This document shows positions 40,714-53,079 of a DNA stretch of 64,000 bases, piece by piece. This stretch comes from Tethya wilhelma (Eukaryota > Porifera > Demospongiae > Tethyida > Tethyidae). The notes below the pieces were generated by a model. It was not told where the DNA came from. It ran no database searches and worked only from the letters and a program-made list of their open reading frames with translations. Location: contig CAXIPT010000011.1 in assembly GCA_964030475.1 (NCBI GenBank), positions 267,461 to 331,460 of the forward strand, given 5' to 3'. The translations under genes and the position numbers were made by a program. Every line of letters starts with the position of its first letter. Position 1 is the first letter of the stretch.

Positions 40714-43700
40714 CACACTGCTTATGACACAGAGATCTATCACTAGAGGAGAGAACAGCTGCAATGGAGAAATGGTAAGCAATTTTCACATCAGTTCTTT
40801 AGTATTTGCACGATTTACTGGTGACATTTTTAAAGATGACTAGCTGATGAAGGTCCACGGACCGAAACATCCTGAATATTTCATTGATTCTATTTATGCT
40901 ATGAAAGCTCAATAACCCAGTTTGCCATTATATCTACATAGCAATGAGCATCTACAGTATCATTTTTAAGGATCTTTGTAAACTCAATAATTTGCTTACA
41001 GTGAGCAGCAATGTCCCTTGCTGAAATTCAGAAATAGATTAGCTTGTGTTTCTTCCACTGAAGTACTCCTCTTCACACTGACCCCTCTAGGTTTGGTAGG
41101 GCCCATGAACTACTGGTGGAGTACCAGTTATCACATCATCAGATTACTGAGATTGTATCGTCAGCCAACATTGGTCTCAGGTATGGGAATAGGACACTAC
41201 ACTGGTACTTTGAATCAGACTATGACCTGCCACATTTACACTCACACAGGTCCGGTTGTGAGCAGCTGTTCTCAATGTTAGAACAGAACAAAGTACCACT
41301 GTTAATATTCTCAGCTGGAGTAGCAGGTAGGTTTGTGGTAAAGGGTCGCCACTGTAATAAACTACAAGTATACTTATGCTCCATTTGAAGCACACTACTG
41401 ATAACTATATTGCTTCAGACTTTCATGGCACAAACATTTCATGTCTTATATGGTGAACTAGAAGTAGAAGAGTTGTATAAACACATGATTTACAATACGA
41501 TGGTCATTTTATGGAGTGCACCAAGTTATTAAGTTTTTGTGCTGATTGGTGCGGAATAGTTTCAATATTGAGTTCTTTAGCAGTGGACTGGTATTGGTAG
41601 TTAAAATATTTGGGAATTTTACAATCTATTTTACTTTTGTACTACCTATATCAATCGACTGCTAAAGAACTCAATATTGGAACTGCCCATGTATTTACCA
41701 ACCACCTTAGAATGGATTAGATCTGGTTTTGTCTACTAATATTTGTTCTATTCTCTGCAGACACCATTCTTGAGACGCTGACTCAGCACTCCTCCCGTCT
41801 CTCTAACATGAGGGTCATCTCCAACAAGATCCTCTTTGATGAGGGGGGCGTGGCACATGGCTTCACCCTCCCAGTCATCCACAGCTACAGCAAGGGCAAG
41901 AGTCCTCAGCAGTTTGTCAGCGTCAAGGAGGACATCAAGGTATGGAATGAAGTGGTTGGGCCAGGAAGATTAGTGTCTGGAGGGTTTGTGTGTGTGTGAA
42001 TACTTCAGTGTACTAGGTATTACTTTTAGTTTATAATCTCTCCTTATACTTTCGATCTGTGTCTTTGTGTGGATATACAACTATACAATCATGCTGTTTA
42101 TTCTCACACAGTTGGTCTGTTTAAATGGAGTGAAGCGTGTGAACAGCTAGACACTAGAGCTTCCAAAGCCTGTTAGGCTGTCACCATCTTAGAGTTCATG
42201 TTGCCCTCTCTGTATCTCTGTGTGTTCCCGGAAAGTGTACAAATGACCTTGTTCCACTTGTGTCAAGGAACAACCTATATATAGTCACTCTCATTTCTTC
42301 CTTTGTGTGCTACATGTACCTTACATTCTGACTTACACCACTCAACTATATCATGCGATGTTTGATCTGTTTTGTGATGTACTGAGTGACCTTTGTCCCC
42401 CTCTCCCCTCCAGGGTAGGCCCCACCTCCTCCTCCTAGGTGACTCCCTCGGTGACCCCGGGATGGTGGGGGGACTGGAACAACCCCCGGATCATGTGGTC
42501 AAAGTCGGATTCCTCAATCATGATGTAAGATGTACTTTTTCACAGTTTACAAAGATAAACAGTCAAAACATAATTACTATGTTTTTCTAAGGCTGTAGCG
42601 TTTTTTCTTTCAGTGTAAATTCCCAAAGCATATGTTGTATAGAATGATATTGTATACCCTCTTGTTTGTTCTTAGACTATAATATTACAAGTAGTAAAAA
42701 TTTCAAAAAAATAAGTAGTGTAGGAATGGGCAGTGCGGTAAAAAGCATTGGAACAAGGCATGTCTCAATTTCGGCACATGACTACTTCATTTTTGATTTA
42801 TTCTTGATCCCTATATGGATCCTCTGTGTCATAAATGCCGATCTGTACTACTATAGTACCATATCTTGTTGTTGCATTGGTTCAAATTCCTACTAATCAG
42901 TTGGCTAAGCAATGGAGTAAACCATAATAAGATAGGCAACTTAAAGTGGACTGCTGGCCAAGAGTTGGACATAAAAAATGAAGTAGTCATGTGCCGAAAT
43001 TGAGACATGCCTTGTTCCAATGCTTTTTACCGCACTGCCCATTCCTACACTACTTATTTTTTTGAAATTTTTACTACTTGTTCATTCACTTTTTTCAACA
43101 CTACAGTGTGGAGACTATTAGAGGCTGGTTAGTCCCTACAAAAAGCTTGAGTTTCAGCTACTTCATTATGCTAGAGGAGGCTAATGCGCATGCCCATAAT
43201 AATGCCACGTGGATAATGACCTTTGAACTCTACATACAAAGATGGCTGCATTGTAGTACATGAATTTATACGCTAAGTTTCAAAGCTTTCTAGTTTTTGT
43301 TTAGGCCTATTTGAGATTGAAACGAGTATAAAGGAATGTACTACCCATGAAAAGAACTTACTTTGTGCTGTCAAAGTTGGCTCAACACATTCTGGTTCTC
43401 TGGAAATCCTTTTCAAGTAAGTCAGTTAGGAAGGAAGTACGTTAGAGAACAAAAATGGCACTATGGTGGCTTCCCAATAGCACTCACTACTAGTGCTGAG
43501 GAAAGTTTTTGTGAGCTTTAGGCTTTGCATGCTGTTGGTAATCTGTCATTGAGAGCCCCTGAGCAACTTTGAAGGTTTAACTAGATTTTTATAATGGCCA
43601 ACATTTTGTATGGTGTCTATGGGACAGGCGGCCCATTCCTACTATACGTACTACCGTACGTATGATACATGACAACATGATTGTTAGTCATGATCTAGTT

Positions 43701-43973
43701 CATCCTCATACACATGCATTGTGTTTCCTACAAATTGTGGGTGTAGTTTATCAATCAATAAATCAATCAATTTCCTTGTCATGTTTGGTTTGAAAATTTT
43801 GCTACTCAATGTTTTGTCTAATGAGTAAACATTAAGCATCTCTTGTTCTCTATTCACAGGAGGAGAAGCTGCTCCCCACCTATCTTGACCTCTATGACAT
43901 TGTTCTCACTGGAGATGCTAACATGGACATTGTGAATGCTATTGTAACTGTTGTTTTAACTCAAAACTCATAA
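39399..43973 (+). CDS. NT5C3A: Cytosolic 5'-nucleotidase III, 11 exons
   Basis: A pyrimidine 5'-nucleotidase of the HAD superfamily, which dephosphorylates UMP/CMP. Exons: 39399-39524, 39633-39746, 40155-40224, 40296-40342, 40453-40496, 40733-40774, 41091-41180, 41250-41326, 41761-41939, 42414-42524, 43860-43973. All have GT donors and AG acceptors, and the phases I checked agree. HAD motif I is ISDFDMTLSRYYVNGKRG (DFDxT nucleophile). Also LLIFSAGVAD (motif II), the loop VISNKILFDEGG, and LLLLGDSLGDPGMVGG (motif IV acidic pair). The N-terminus MLRVAAHCLQFSTASRVRLV is Arg-rich and amphipathic, perhaps a mitochondrial signal. The last intron holds the long-TIR element at 42687. The gene seems intact. 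Confidence 0.9.
40640..40716. repeat. (CA)n microsatellite in an NT5C3 intron
   Basis: A run of about 35 CA units, with the next exon acceptor (GACACAG) 17 bases beyond it. Confidence 0.95.
41566..41679. repeat. Small inverted repeat in an NT5C3 intron
   Basis: CAATATTGAGTTCTTTAGCAGT is closely matched by its reverse complement about 70 bases on. Possibly a decayed MITE. Confidence 0.6.
42687..43081. mobile_element. Non-autonomous element with about 108-base near-perfect TIRs
   Basis: The left arm 42687-42794 (starting ACAAGTAGTAAAAATTTCAA) is repeated inverted at about 42973-43081 with almost no mismatch. The core between the arms is about 180 bases and non-coding. Arm identity suggests a young element. 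It lies in the last NT5C3 intron. Confidence 0.85.
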
Positions 43974-45009
43974 TGGGCATGACCTTTGTTTTAGCAGGAA
44001 AGTGAGAACATTATTCATAGTATCATTGCAAAAATAGACATTAATTATAATATTATAGTAAGTCCTAATTAGTTTTGTAAGAAATGCATTTTTGCATAAA
44101 TATTTTTCCAATAACAACCTAATAAGATTCATTGTACATATAGCATGGTTTGAATTCCTAATCACCTGTCATGCTTGTGACTGCTCAGCTGCAGACTACT
44201 GCCACCATGCTATGTCCATCCCAAAGTTTGTGTTGAAACTACTAATTGATTCTCAAAGTTATTTGATCATCACAGCTGCACTGCAAAACTTAATTATTAT
44301 GCATTAATTTGTGACTCTAATGTATAACTCATGCATTATACCAGACCATAAATTATATTGCATAGCTTGGTTTGTCCATTATTTTGTCCATGACCTTTTT
44401 GACACCCCTTTTTCTCTAAATTCTTTTGAGAATAATATTATGATTATAATTTTATTCCTGGTAGGCTGACGCCATGGTAGACACAACCTGCCCTATTGTG
44501 ACCACACAGAGAGTAACATGTGATCACTCATGCATACCGGATACACGTGTTCCTTTGCAATTAAATTCATTACCTATACTTACTCTCTCGATGTAATCCC
44601 AATTCACAATCTAGCCGGCCCTGCAGGTACAGAATGAATGACCGTACAAAAACAGTAATTTATAGTTAATCTATATCTTATACAGGTATTGCTTCTGACA
44701 TAACTATACAATATACAGCTAGTTTAAACTCACTGGAAGGTGTTCATGGATGCATAATAATTATTATTATAATAATTAGGTATTATTATTATTATAATTA
44801 TAACAGCTACATATTGTATAAATGATAAAATTATAATAATAATAAAATTATTATACATAATATTATATATACAAGCATTTTATAATGGTATAATAATGAC
44901 AATACAAAAAGACATGGCAATCGTTCCCCAAAACTAGAAATTAATCTGAATTTATACAGTATAGAGAATCCAGCAAAATATACATCCCAATGTTGTTACC
45001 CCCTCCTTT
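43974..45009. other. Intergenic AT-rich stretch
   Basis: No gene seen. About 44755-44890 is a dense run of ATT/TAATAA repeats. Confidence 0.5.
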
Positions 45010-46934
45010 TTATTTTGTACTATTTGAACTTAGCACAGATGCTTGAGCACACGTTTTATTAGCTATGCAAGTGGTGAGATGAGGACTCAAGTAGCGTAAG
45101 GGACGATCTGGTTGATCATTTGCAGATCGACTAGATGACACCACCTTGTGTTTAGTAGGATCAAAGTTTTCATCTTCACTCTGAGCCAGCAAAGGAGGTA
45201 TGTTGGTCAACAACTGCCATGACATCTGAATGCATTCATCAACAAATTCTGGTGGTAACTGCAATTTAGCTTGATCCTCAATCTCACGAATTTCAATAGA
45301 TTCACGCTGTAAACATAATTTTTTTTGATTGACAATAGCGTAATAATTATGCTATTATTTTTAATATGCATGCATGCATGATTCTTAGACTGAAGGCACA
45401 ATTAATTCAATGACTATCAAATGATTCAAGAATTTAAAGTGACGTACTATTGCATCAACTTGACACTTTTCAGTCTGCAGGCTAAGTGCTGACAAAAGCC
45501 GACTATAAGCTCGTAAAAAGTCGTTATATTGAGAAGTCTTTTCATGTGGAAAAATGCCTGCTTGAAAAAGATTTCTTTCAAGACCAGTATGGATTTGAGC
45601 CAAAAGTAATTCCTTAACTCGATCAAAAATAATCTATGACAGTAAAGAACATGTCAAGCAATATAGCACAATGTCGTGTTATGAAATTAATTATTTCACC
45701 TGAAATGAATAGCACAGATTTTCTCTCAATACTTGTTTGTTTTTCGGCTTATATCTACGCATGGCTTCATCCATAGCTCCACTGGAGAAAAACTGTCTAT
45801 AATCATGTAGAATAGCACTGTTATTCTGACCAAAGTTTCCTTGCATTTTCCCTACTTCGGCATTCACTTGTGCTGCTAATCTATTGGTATAGATATAAAT
45901 TGCATGAATAATTGGTCCATGCAGGCATGAAAATATTTGCACAGTAACTATATGGTGTAATTGGCACGAGCCAACGCATAACTGTGTAATTGTATACATA
46001 TTATCAATCTGTAAGTCTCTATGTTCATGATCTATAGCATGCAGCTATAGGCATATAGCTCTATTATGATTGTCCAAATTTTGGAGCAATAAACTGTGCA
46101 TATTATAATGTACATACAAAATTCTACTAATTTTTTCAATAAGTTTATAACCTTTCAATTTCTGCTTCCTTTTGGTCTAGTAATTTGTAGAGTGTCTCAC
46201 AATCAGAGCAGGACTTTTTGCTTCTGAAAAGATGTCCCCAGCTGGATGCATCAGCTTTGTCAGTCGGCTTGGTAGCAGAATTAGGTCTTGTTTCTGCTAC
46301 TGGTGGACTATAATAATATTATAATATATATAATTTAAAGGCTAGTCTTAAATTACTCGACAAGAAGAATCGTTATAATCATTATGATTATCATTACAAT
46401 GATAATAATTATTATTATGAGTTCATGTATATACCTAGGAACGGAAGATTGTGTTGCATTCTCCAACAAGCCAAATAAGATTGAAAAGTTTCTATTAATA
46501 ATGGTAACAAAATTAATTCAGTAAAGGTATACATTATAATGAATTTACACAATTTATAAGAATGCATGCATGGATATATAGGATGATCTACTATTAAAAT
46601 AATATATTAATTATAATTTTGATAATCATGAATAATGGACTTACTGTTGACAGAATTCATACAAACTCTCAATATCTTGTTTTGTAGCCAAATGATTTTC
46701 AGAATTATTGCCAGGCCTAAGCTCAAATATATTTATTATCATAGTTTATAAAACACCAACAATTAATGTCATGCATGACATTTAATTGTTCATGCTGCAC
46801 AGCATTACATACTCGTCAGTGTCGTCACAGATTTCTGGTATGGGTTGCTGAGATTTAGACTTTTGTTGTAAGCCGCGCTTTTGGCGTGGTTTCTGAGCAG
46901 TATCATTGGTTCCAGATCCTACAATGTCATCAGA
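45010..46934 (-). CDS. Unrecognised multi-exon gene divergent from an HSPA12-like gene; 5' end lost
   Basis: Exons 45010-45306 (with stop), 45448-45633, 45700-45880, 46152-46307, 46437-46491, about 46648-46713 and 46814-46934 read in linked phase. The product has a coiled-coil-like stretch (ETLYKLLDQKEAEIER), GNFGQNNSAILHDYRQFF and a helical C-terminal part (PPEFVDECIQMSWQLLTNIP). No family is recognised. The 5' exons lie beyond the N at 46935. In the second unit a minus-strand gene occupies the same divergent place next to HSPA12-like B, so this may be its counterpart. Confidence 0.55.
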
Positions 46935-47020
46935 NGTGTAATAATCATAATTATTATTGCGTGTATGCATAATAATTATATAATAATTCTAAACAACGGG
47001 TATTATTATTATACTCACAG

Positions 47021-48360
47021 GCTGGACTTTGCTCAGTAAAAACCCCACCTAACCTCAAACCAGTAATTTTGATAGGTTTTTCCCCACCATTTGAGAAAGA
47101 GCAATCGCCCGATAAGCTATCACTTGCCCTTGAACCTGAATCAGCAGCTCTACACTGCCAGCTAGAAGCAAAGAATGCAAAAAAAGGAGCAGATGGAAAG
47201 TATCTTCCCAAATCTGAACACTACCTAATATTAGACATTGGAGGAGGAACTGTTGATATCGCTACTCATTCAATGGCTGCCGGTGGAATTACAGAGCTAG
47301 TGTCTTCAACAGGAAATGATTGTGGTGGTACTCGGGTTAATCAGCAGTTTGAAAAGTTTTTGGGAGACTTTGTGAATGATCCAGGATTCTGCCGCTATCT
47401 TCACAATGAAAATGAACAAAAACGTGTACGACACAGAGCAGAACTCACCAACCTGATTTACACAGAGTTTGAATCTCAAAAGCTAATTTTCGGTTCTCAA
47501 GATACTAAACAAGTATACAAACACGAAATTATAAAATTGAATTCCCACTCACATTCTGGAAAACATATGCAAAAGAGATTACAAAAAAAGAAGAAAGTGG
47601 ACATCTTGAAGAAGGGATTCGATTAGAAGATGATGGTTGTGTGATGCGTATATTGCCTGAAAAGATGACTGAGTTGTTTGAACCAGTTGTTAATGGTATT
47701 GCAGACTTAGTCCAATCACATGTCCAAAGAAACAATCTGGAGGAGGCAATAGACACCATCTACTTAGTAGGAGGCTTTGGTGGGTGTAGCTATTTACGCA
47801 AAATAATTGAAGAAAAAGTAGCATCTATCTCACAAAATTTGTACATTGCTGTTCCACCCGACCCAAATCTTGCTACCATATATGGTGCTACAATGTTTCG
47901 ATGCAATCCTGGCATTGTGAAGCAACGAAAAGCGGATGCAACATATGGTATACGTATTTGTACACCATTTAAAGAGTCGATTCATCGCCGTGACTACAAA
48001 TACTGGAATGAAGACCATGAAGCCTACTACTGCAATAATATCTTTATGACCTTTGTTGAGAAGGGAGACTTTATCTGCACTAACGAAGTCTTTACTACAG
48101 AATTATGTCCATCAAAAAAGGATCAAAAGGAGGTTGCAGTAGCCGTTTTCTCCGCACCACGAAGAGATGTTTGGTACACCACTGAAGATGAAGTTTATAA
48201 ACTTGGAACAGTCACAGTTGATGTCGCTGGCTATGGACTTGATAGAAAAATCGAACTAGTTCTTGACATAACACACACCGAACTTCAACTACTTGTTCGT
48301 GACCAAACATCAAAAAAAGAATTCAAGATAGTCGTCGACTTCCTCACAAGTGAAAAATGA
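47021..48360 (+). pseudogene. HSPA12-like chaperone copy A: 5' exons missing and one frameshift
   Basis: Corresponds to the last exon of copy B, starting in phase after an acceptor (AGLCSVKTPPNLK). ATPase landmarks: LALEPESAALHC, YLILDIGGGTVDIATH and YLVGGFGGC. Near 47535-47545 the frame shifts by one base: FWKTYAKEITKKEES and EEGIRLEDDGCVMRILPEKM continue in another frame to 48360. Upstream exons would lie beyond the N at 46935. HSPA12 proteins are divergent Hsp70s. This copy looks broken unless the shift is an error. Confidence 0.75.
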
Positions 48361-48536
48361 ATATTTTGTTGTAATATCTGAGCATACACAGATTTATACA
48401 TGATGTATTGTATAATAACTATTACATTTTTCAGTTATTAGGGCTATGCAGAAATGGCATAAAATTATCTTATCTATCCACATTATAATAATCATTAAAT
48501 TTTAATAAAATTATATTAACATAAAAATTGGCATTC
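48361..48536. other. 3' flank between HSPA12-like A and the TRIQK-like gene
   Basis: AT-rich; includes TTAATAAAATT near 48500, a possible polyadenylation signal. Confidence 0.35.
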
Positions 48537-48815
48537 TTAAATTTTACTTCTATTCCACCATTCCATTACATCAGTGAGCCACTGACCAGCTCCAAACACA
48601 GCTACAAAGTACACTACCCCTATCACCACTAGTATCAGTACCACATACAGTGCAATATTCTTGAGAGGCTTGCTGTATTTGGCCTGGGCTATGTCTTTGG
48701 TCCTCATAGCGCGAGACCTGTGTCTGCTGGTGGCTACGTGCTTCTCATGTTGGCCCAGCTTCTTCCTGTAGTTCTCCACTGGCGACTTGCCGCTCTGTGC
48801 CGCCCTCTTGCCCAT
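48537..48815 (-). CDS. TRIQK-like small ER membrane protein, copy 1
   Basis: 92 codons, no intron. The N-terminal half is basic (SGKSPVENYRKKLGQHEKH), resembling PVxxYRKxxG of TRIQK (triple QxxK/R motif) proteins. One hydrophobic segment follows at about residues 56-78 (IALYVVLILVVIGVVYFVAV). TRIQK is an ER protein of unclear function. The C-terminus differs from copy 2 (WNRSKI against WGETVLDTPHKT) because the duplicated block ends inside the last codons. Confidence 0.55.
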   Translation of the reverse strand: MGKRAAQSGKSPVENYRKKLGQHEKHVATSRHRSRAMRTKDIAQAKYSKPLKNIALYVVLILVVIGVVYFVAVFGAGQWLTDVMEWWNRSKI

Positions 48816-49110
48816 GGTGCGTTGTTATTGGAGGAGAAATGGTAAAGAGTCGACACAATTACACACACACTTATCGACCCATTACCATATAGTACCGCGA
48901 GGAAACTTGCGCGGATTTCAGCCCTGCATATTGATTACGCGCACGCAGAATAATAATTCTTCAAAGAAATTACAATAAAACAACATAGCTACATAACACA
49001 ACATTGACAAATCATAATAATTATTATATGGATAAATGCTGACTCATGTGGGATAAGAAATACTTAATGATTCATAAAAAATGTACACTAACAGAATCAA
49101 TCAACCGTCG
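48550..49110. repeat. Duplicated block, matches 53112-53672
   Basis: About 97% identical by eye, covering most of the TRIQK-like gene and 300 bases upstream. It ends at the N at 49111. Confidence 0.8.
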
Positions 49111-49165
49111 NTATACTATACTAACAGAAGTTAATCAGTTCTAGGCTCATGACTAGCCTATTCTG

Positions 49166-49685
49166 CTATACCGTGATTTCATTCCAATCTTGCTTGATCA
49201 AACTCAAATAATGAAAGTACTTCTGTTTTTCTTCCCTTAAATTGTAGTAATCTGGACCATTATTATTATTATAAGTTTCGGACTGATCATGCATGAATGA
49301 ATGCATGACTGGCTTACTTTTGGCAAAGTTTGAGCACCTTTTTTTGCCAACGGGCATAACTAGTAGTTTGTGGATTAGACGTATCCATTTCAGAGTCAGA
49401 CTGCTCACCCTCAGTATCAAATTGGTCCTTCACTTGCACTTGAATATTATCTGAATCGTCATCAAACCTGCACGAGGGCATACACATGCAGTATAACATT
49501 GCATGATGATAGTAATAATACCTTTCACTCTCAGACTGGTCTTTTGGTATACTTCGATGTTGGACACATCGTTCGGGACAGTCTTCATTTAGTGTTTGTG
49601 ATCTATCCTGAAGCTGAGATTCTAGGCTGTTATCATCAGTAGATCTACCTACTAAGACTCTCCATAAACTTAAAATCGCACCCAT
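49166..49685 (-). CDS. Unrecognised small gene divergent from HSPA12-like B, possible N-myristoylation
   Basis: Exons near 49530-49685 (start MGAILSLWRVLVGRST), 49318-49467 and 49166-49256 (ending SLIKQDWNEITV). MGAILS fits the MGxxxS myristoylation consensus. The middle is acidic (DTEGEQSDSEMDTS). No domain is recognised. The start lies about 320 bases from the HSPA12-like B start on the other strand, so the two probably share a bidirectional promoter. Confidence 0.45.
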
Positions 49686-50006
49686 GTATATATACGCTTT
49701 TGAAATCAAAATCTAGCGCATTAACGCGCGTTCGCTAGCTTGTAAGATGTGCACTGCTGATGGGTCATGCAGTCAGCGATGAATGTGTGTGGACATATGG
49801 TTATTGACTATTTATACATACTTTCTCGGTTGATATTAATAAGGTGTGGCCGCGGCGTGCGCATGCATGCAAGCAAACTAACGTATTAAAAAAACAGTAT
49901 AACTATAGAGTAAGTGTAAACTACTTCAGATCTTCTCGATCGCAAAAGTCAGTGATTTATAATTATAGTACGCGTACGAACTGGGTGTATAGTTCTACAT
50001 GGTAAT

Positions 50007-52727
50007 ATGGCGACCAATACTGCCATCGCTAAACCACTGGCCTTGAAGAATGGTGTCACACCAGCTTCACGTAGGCCTAATACTTTTAAGTTTCGGGAGA
50101 AACCAAAGAATATTGCAACAATTGATTTCGGAACAACTCACTGCTCGGTTGCATACAAGCTATATTCCAATATAGTTACAGCGGATAGACCAGAAATTTT
50201 GAAACTGGATGAATCGAGATCTATATATGATTCGCGTGTACCAAGTTGTATTGTCTTCGATAGCGATGGCAAAAGACTATACTTTGGTTACCAAGCTCGA
50301 AACCAGTACTACCGGATGGATCATTCACAGAGACCAAATTGTATCTATTTTGAGCACACTAAAATGCAACTACAGCATGATAAGGCAAGTTTAATGAGTC
50401 AATAAATTATAGTTATAGACACTGTTTTGGAGGTTTCTACGTGTTTTAGAACACGAAGGCTGTAATTTTAATCAGGCTACTCATAGAATCCCCAGCGCAG
50501 CGAGGGTTCTATGAGTAGCCTGAGGGTTCTAAAACACGTAGAAACAGACAAAACAGTGTCTAACAAGTTTAGATACCCAATCAAAATTGAGGTTTGTACA
50601 AGTTGTACAAAATTTTTAAAAATTTTAAAGGCCTAACTATATAAAGTTTAGTTTAGTTAACTACTATATAGTATTATGGCTAAAATTAGGTATTATTTTT
50701 TTGGAATTTTTTTGACTTAGTTTTAATTTAGTTACTAATTTGACCAACTCTTTATGATTTAGTTGTAGTTAGTTAATAAAAGGCCATTTTTGCTAAAATT
50801 AAAGGGTTTTTAGTTTAATTTTAGTTAACTAAAAAAAGCAACAGTGGATCAGGCTGATTATTATGGGATTGCATGACATCGTATGTTAGGCTTGTCCCAA
50901 TGCAGGCCTTGGAGTCTTGAATAGTGCATTCAGGCACTCCTTATACCATTAGTGTATGGTCAAACTTGAGGGTCATAAGAGCCTAGCTGCATGGGTACGA
51001 GGCTAAGAATCATTATCACAGTCATAATACTACATAACTGTATTTTTGTGAAACAGAACGTTGGTCGTAATCAACGAGTGGAAGCACTGAATGGAAAGGA
51101 GTACTTCCTGATCGATGTGATAGCTCACATACTCTGTTTTTTAAAAGAACGGCTCCTCTGTGTTGTGAGAGAATTTGGTCTTGACTATGATGCTACTGAT
51201 TTTGACTGGGTTGTAACAGTACCGGCCATATGGAAAGCCAAGGGAAAGCAAATGATGAGAGAAGCAGGATACAAGGTAAATCATATATTCAGACTGTGAC
51301 ATCATAGATAATAATATTATAACAGGGCTATTATCTATGGTGACATAATTTATACTGATAAATCATAATTATACGTATAATTATAGGCCGGCCTTTGTTC
51401 AGTGAAGACACCATCAGACTTAAAGGAGGCAGATGATATAGGCTTTGCACCTCCACCAGAAGATGAACAATCACCTGACAAATTATCCCTTGCCCTTGAG
51501 CCAGAATCAGCAGCACTATATTGCCAACAGGAAGCAGAAGAAGCAAAGAAAGGAGCAGACAGCAGTAGATTTGTTCCACGGTCTGAACACTACCTTCTTT
51601 TGGACATTGGGGGAGGAACTGTTGACATTGCCACACATTCAATGGTTGCTGGTGGAATTGAAGAATTGGTGCCACCAACAGGAAATGACTGTGGTGGCAC
51701 TCAAGTTAATAAAAAATATCAAACTTTTCTAGGAAATTTCATTAATGATCCCAGTTTTTCAAAATACCTTGACACCGAGAATGAACAAGATCAAGTTCGG
51801 CACAAAGCAGAACTTACAAACCTGATATACACAGAATTTGAATCCCAAAAACTACTCTTTGGTACTAGTCAAACCTGTACACAGAGTTTCAAAATTGATT
51901 TTCCACATACCTTTTGGATGACGTATAATCAAGAGATCTTGGCAGGTGGTCGTCGTGGTGACCGAGGAGTTCAAATAGAAGACAATGGTGCTGTGATGCG
52001 CATAATGCCTGAGAAGATGGCTGAGTTCTTTGAACCAGTTATAACTGGTATTACCGATTTGATCAAATTGCACATCTCAAAACATAATCTTAAGGATACA
52101 ATAGAAACAGTCTATCTTGTAGGGGGGTTTGGTGGATGTCGCTACATGCAAAAGCAACTTGAAACAACACTAAAACAGATCTTAACTACTCTAGAAACTT
52201 CTGTTCCTCTAAAACCCGATCTTGCTACAGTTTATGGTGCCACAATGTTCCGATGCAACCCCGACATTGTAAAGCAACGCAGAGCAGATGCTAGTTATGG
52301 CCTAGGTTGCGCGATTAAATTTAACGAGACTATTCATCGTCGTGATTACAAATACTGGAATGAAGATATACAAGCTCACTACTGTAAGAACCTGTTTAGG
52401 ACATTTGTTGAGAAAGGAGATTTTATCTGCACAAATGAAGTATTCGTTGCAGAATATACACCAGGGAAAAAGGATCAAAAATCAATGACTTTTACCATGT
52501 ACTCAGCTCATCGAAAGGATATTTCATATACTACTGAGCGTGGAGTTTACAAGCTTGGATCAATTACTGTCGATGTGGATGGTTATGGACTTGATAGAGA
52601 AGTTGAGCTTGTTTTAGACATCACACATACTGAACTTCAGCTGATGGCTCGAGACAAGGCAAATCCAAACAATGAGTGCAAAATTGTTGTTGATTTTCTT
52701 TCTTGTGAAAGAGAGATCATGTCATAA
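50007..52727 (+). CDS. HSPA12-like Hsp70 chaperone, copy B, three exons
   Basis: Exons 50007-50384, 51057-51275 and 51387-52727, all phase 0, give 645 residues. The phosphate-1 motif is IATIDFGTTHCSVAY, then WVVTVPAIWK, LALEPESAALYC, LLLDIGGGTVDIATH (phosphate 2) and VYLVGGFGGC (adenosine). This order and spacing fit HSPA12A/B. The first intron has a GC donor (AAG-GCAAGT) and carries a foldback element. Copy A at 47021 is about 70% identical over the last exon. HSPA12 members act as atypical Hsp70s; client unknown. Confidence 0.85.
50418..50560. mobile_element. Foldback MITE in an HSPA12-like intron
   Basis: GACACTGTTTTG ... CAAAACAGTGTC with TA on both sides (50416-50417 and 50561-50562). 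The arms include TTTCTACGTGTTTTAGAAC and its complement, and an inner pair AGGCTACTCATAGAA / TTCTATGAGTAGCCT. Nearly the whole element folds into one hairpin. Confidence 0.85.
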
Positions 52728-53079
52728 ACAGCATGTTATGTTTTTTTAAAATTTTGTGTGCGGGCCCAGCCCTAAATGTGACTATTTACCCCTACCAAAA
52801 TTTTGTTATGTCAGTGTTATAGTAGTGTTATTGGATCATTCTGTGATAGCTATATATAGAGTGCTAAGCTTTTGACTGAGACCAGTTTTGTTGTTTATTT
52901 GTTTGTTGCTTGTTTATTTTGTTTGTTTGTAGTTTATTAATTTTGTTTGTTTAGCATTGATCAACGTGTAAATGCATTGTAACATTTCTAAAATAGCACA
53001 CATCAGACAGTGACTCAATGCACATCAGTGATCTGTGCAGTACAACTAGTACTTGAATAGAACTGAAATATATACATAG
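52728..53079. other. Spacer between HSPA12-like B and TRIQK-like copy 2
   Basis: T-rich with repeated TTTGTTTG near 52890-52950. No gene. Confidence 0.4.
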
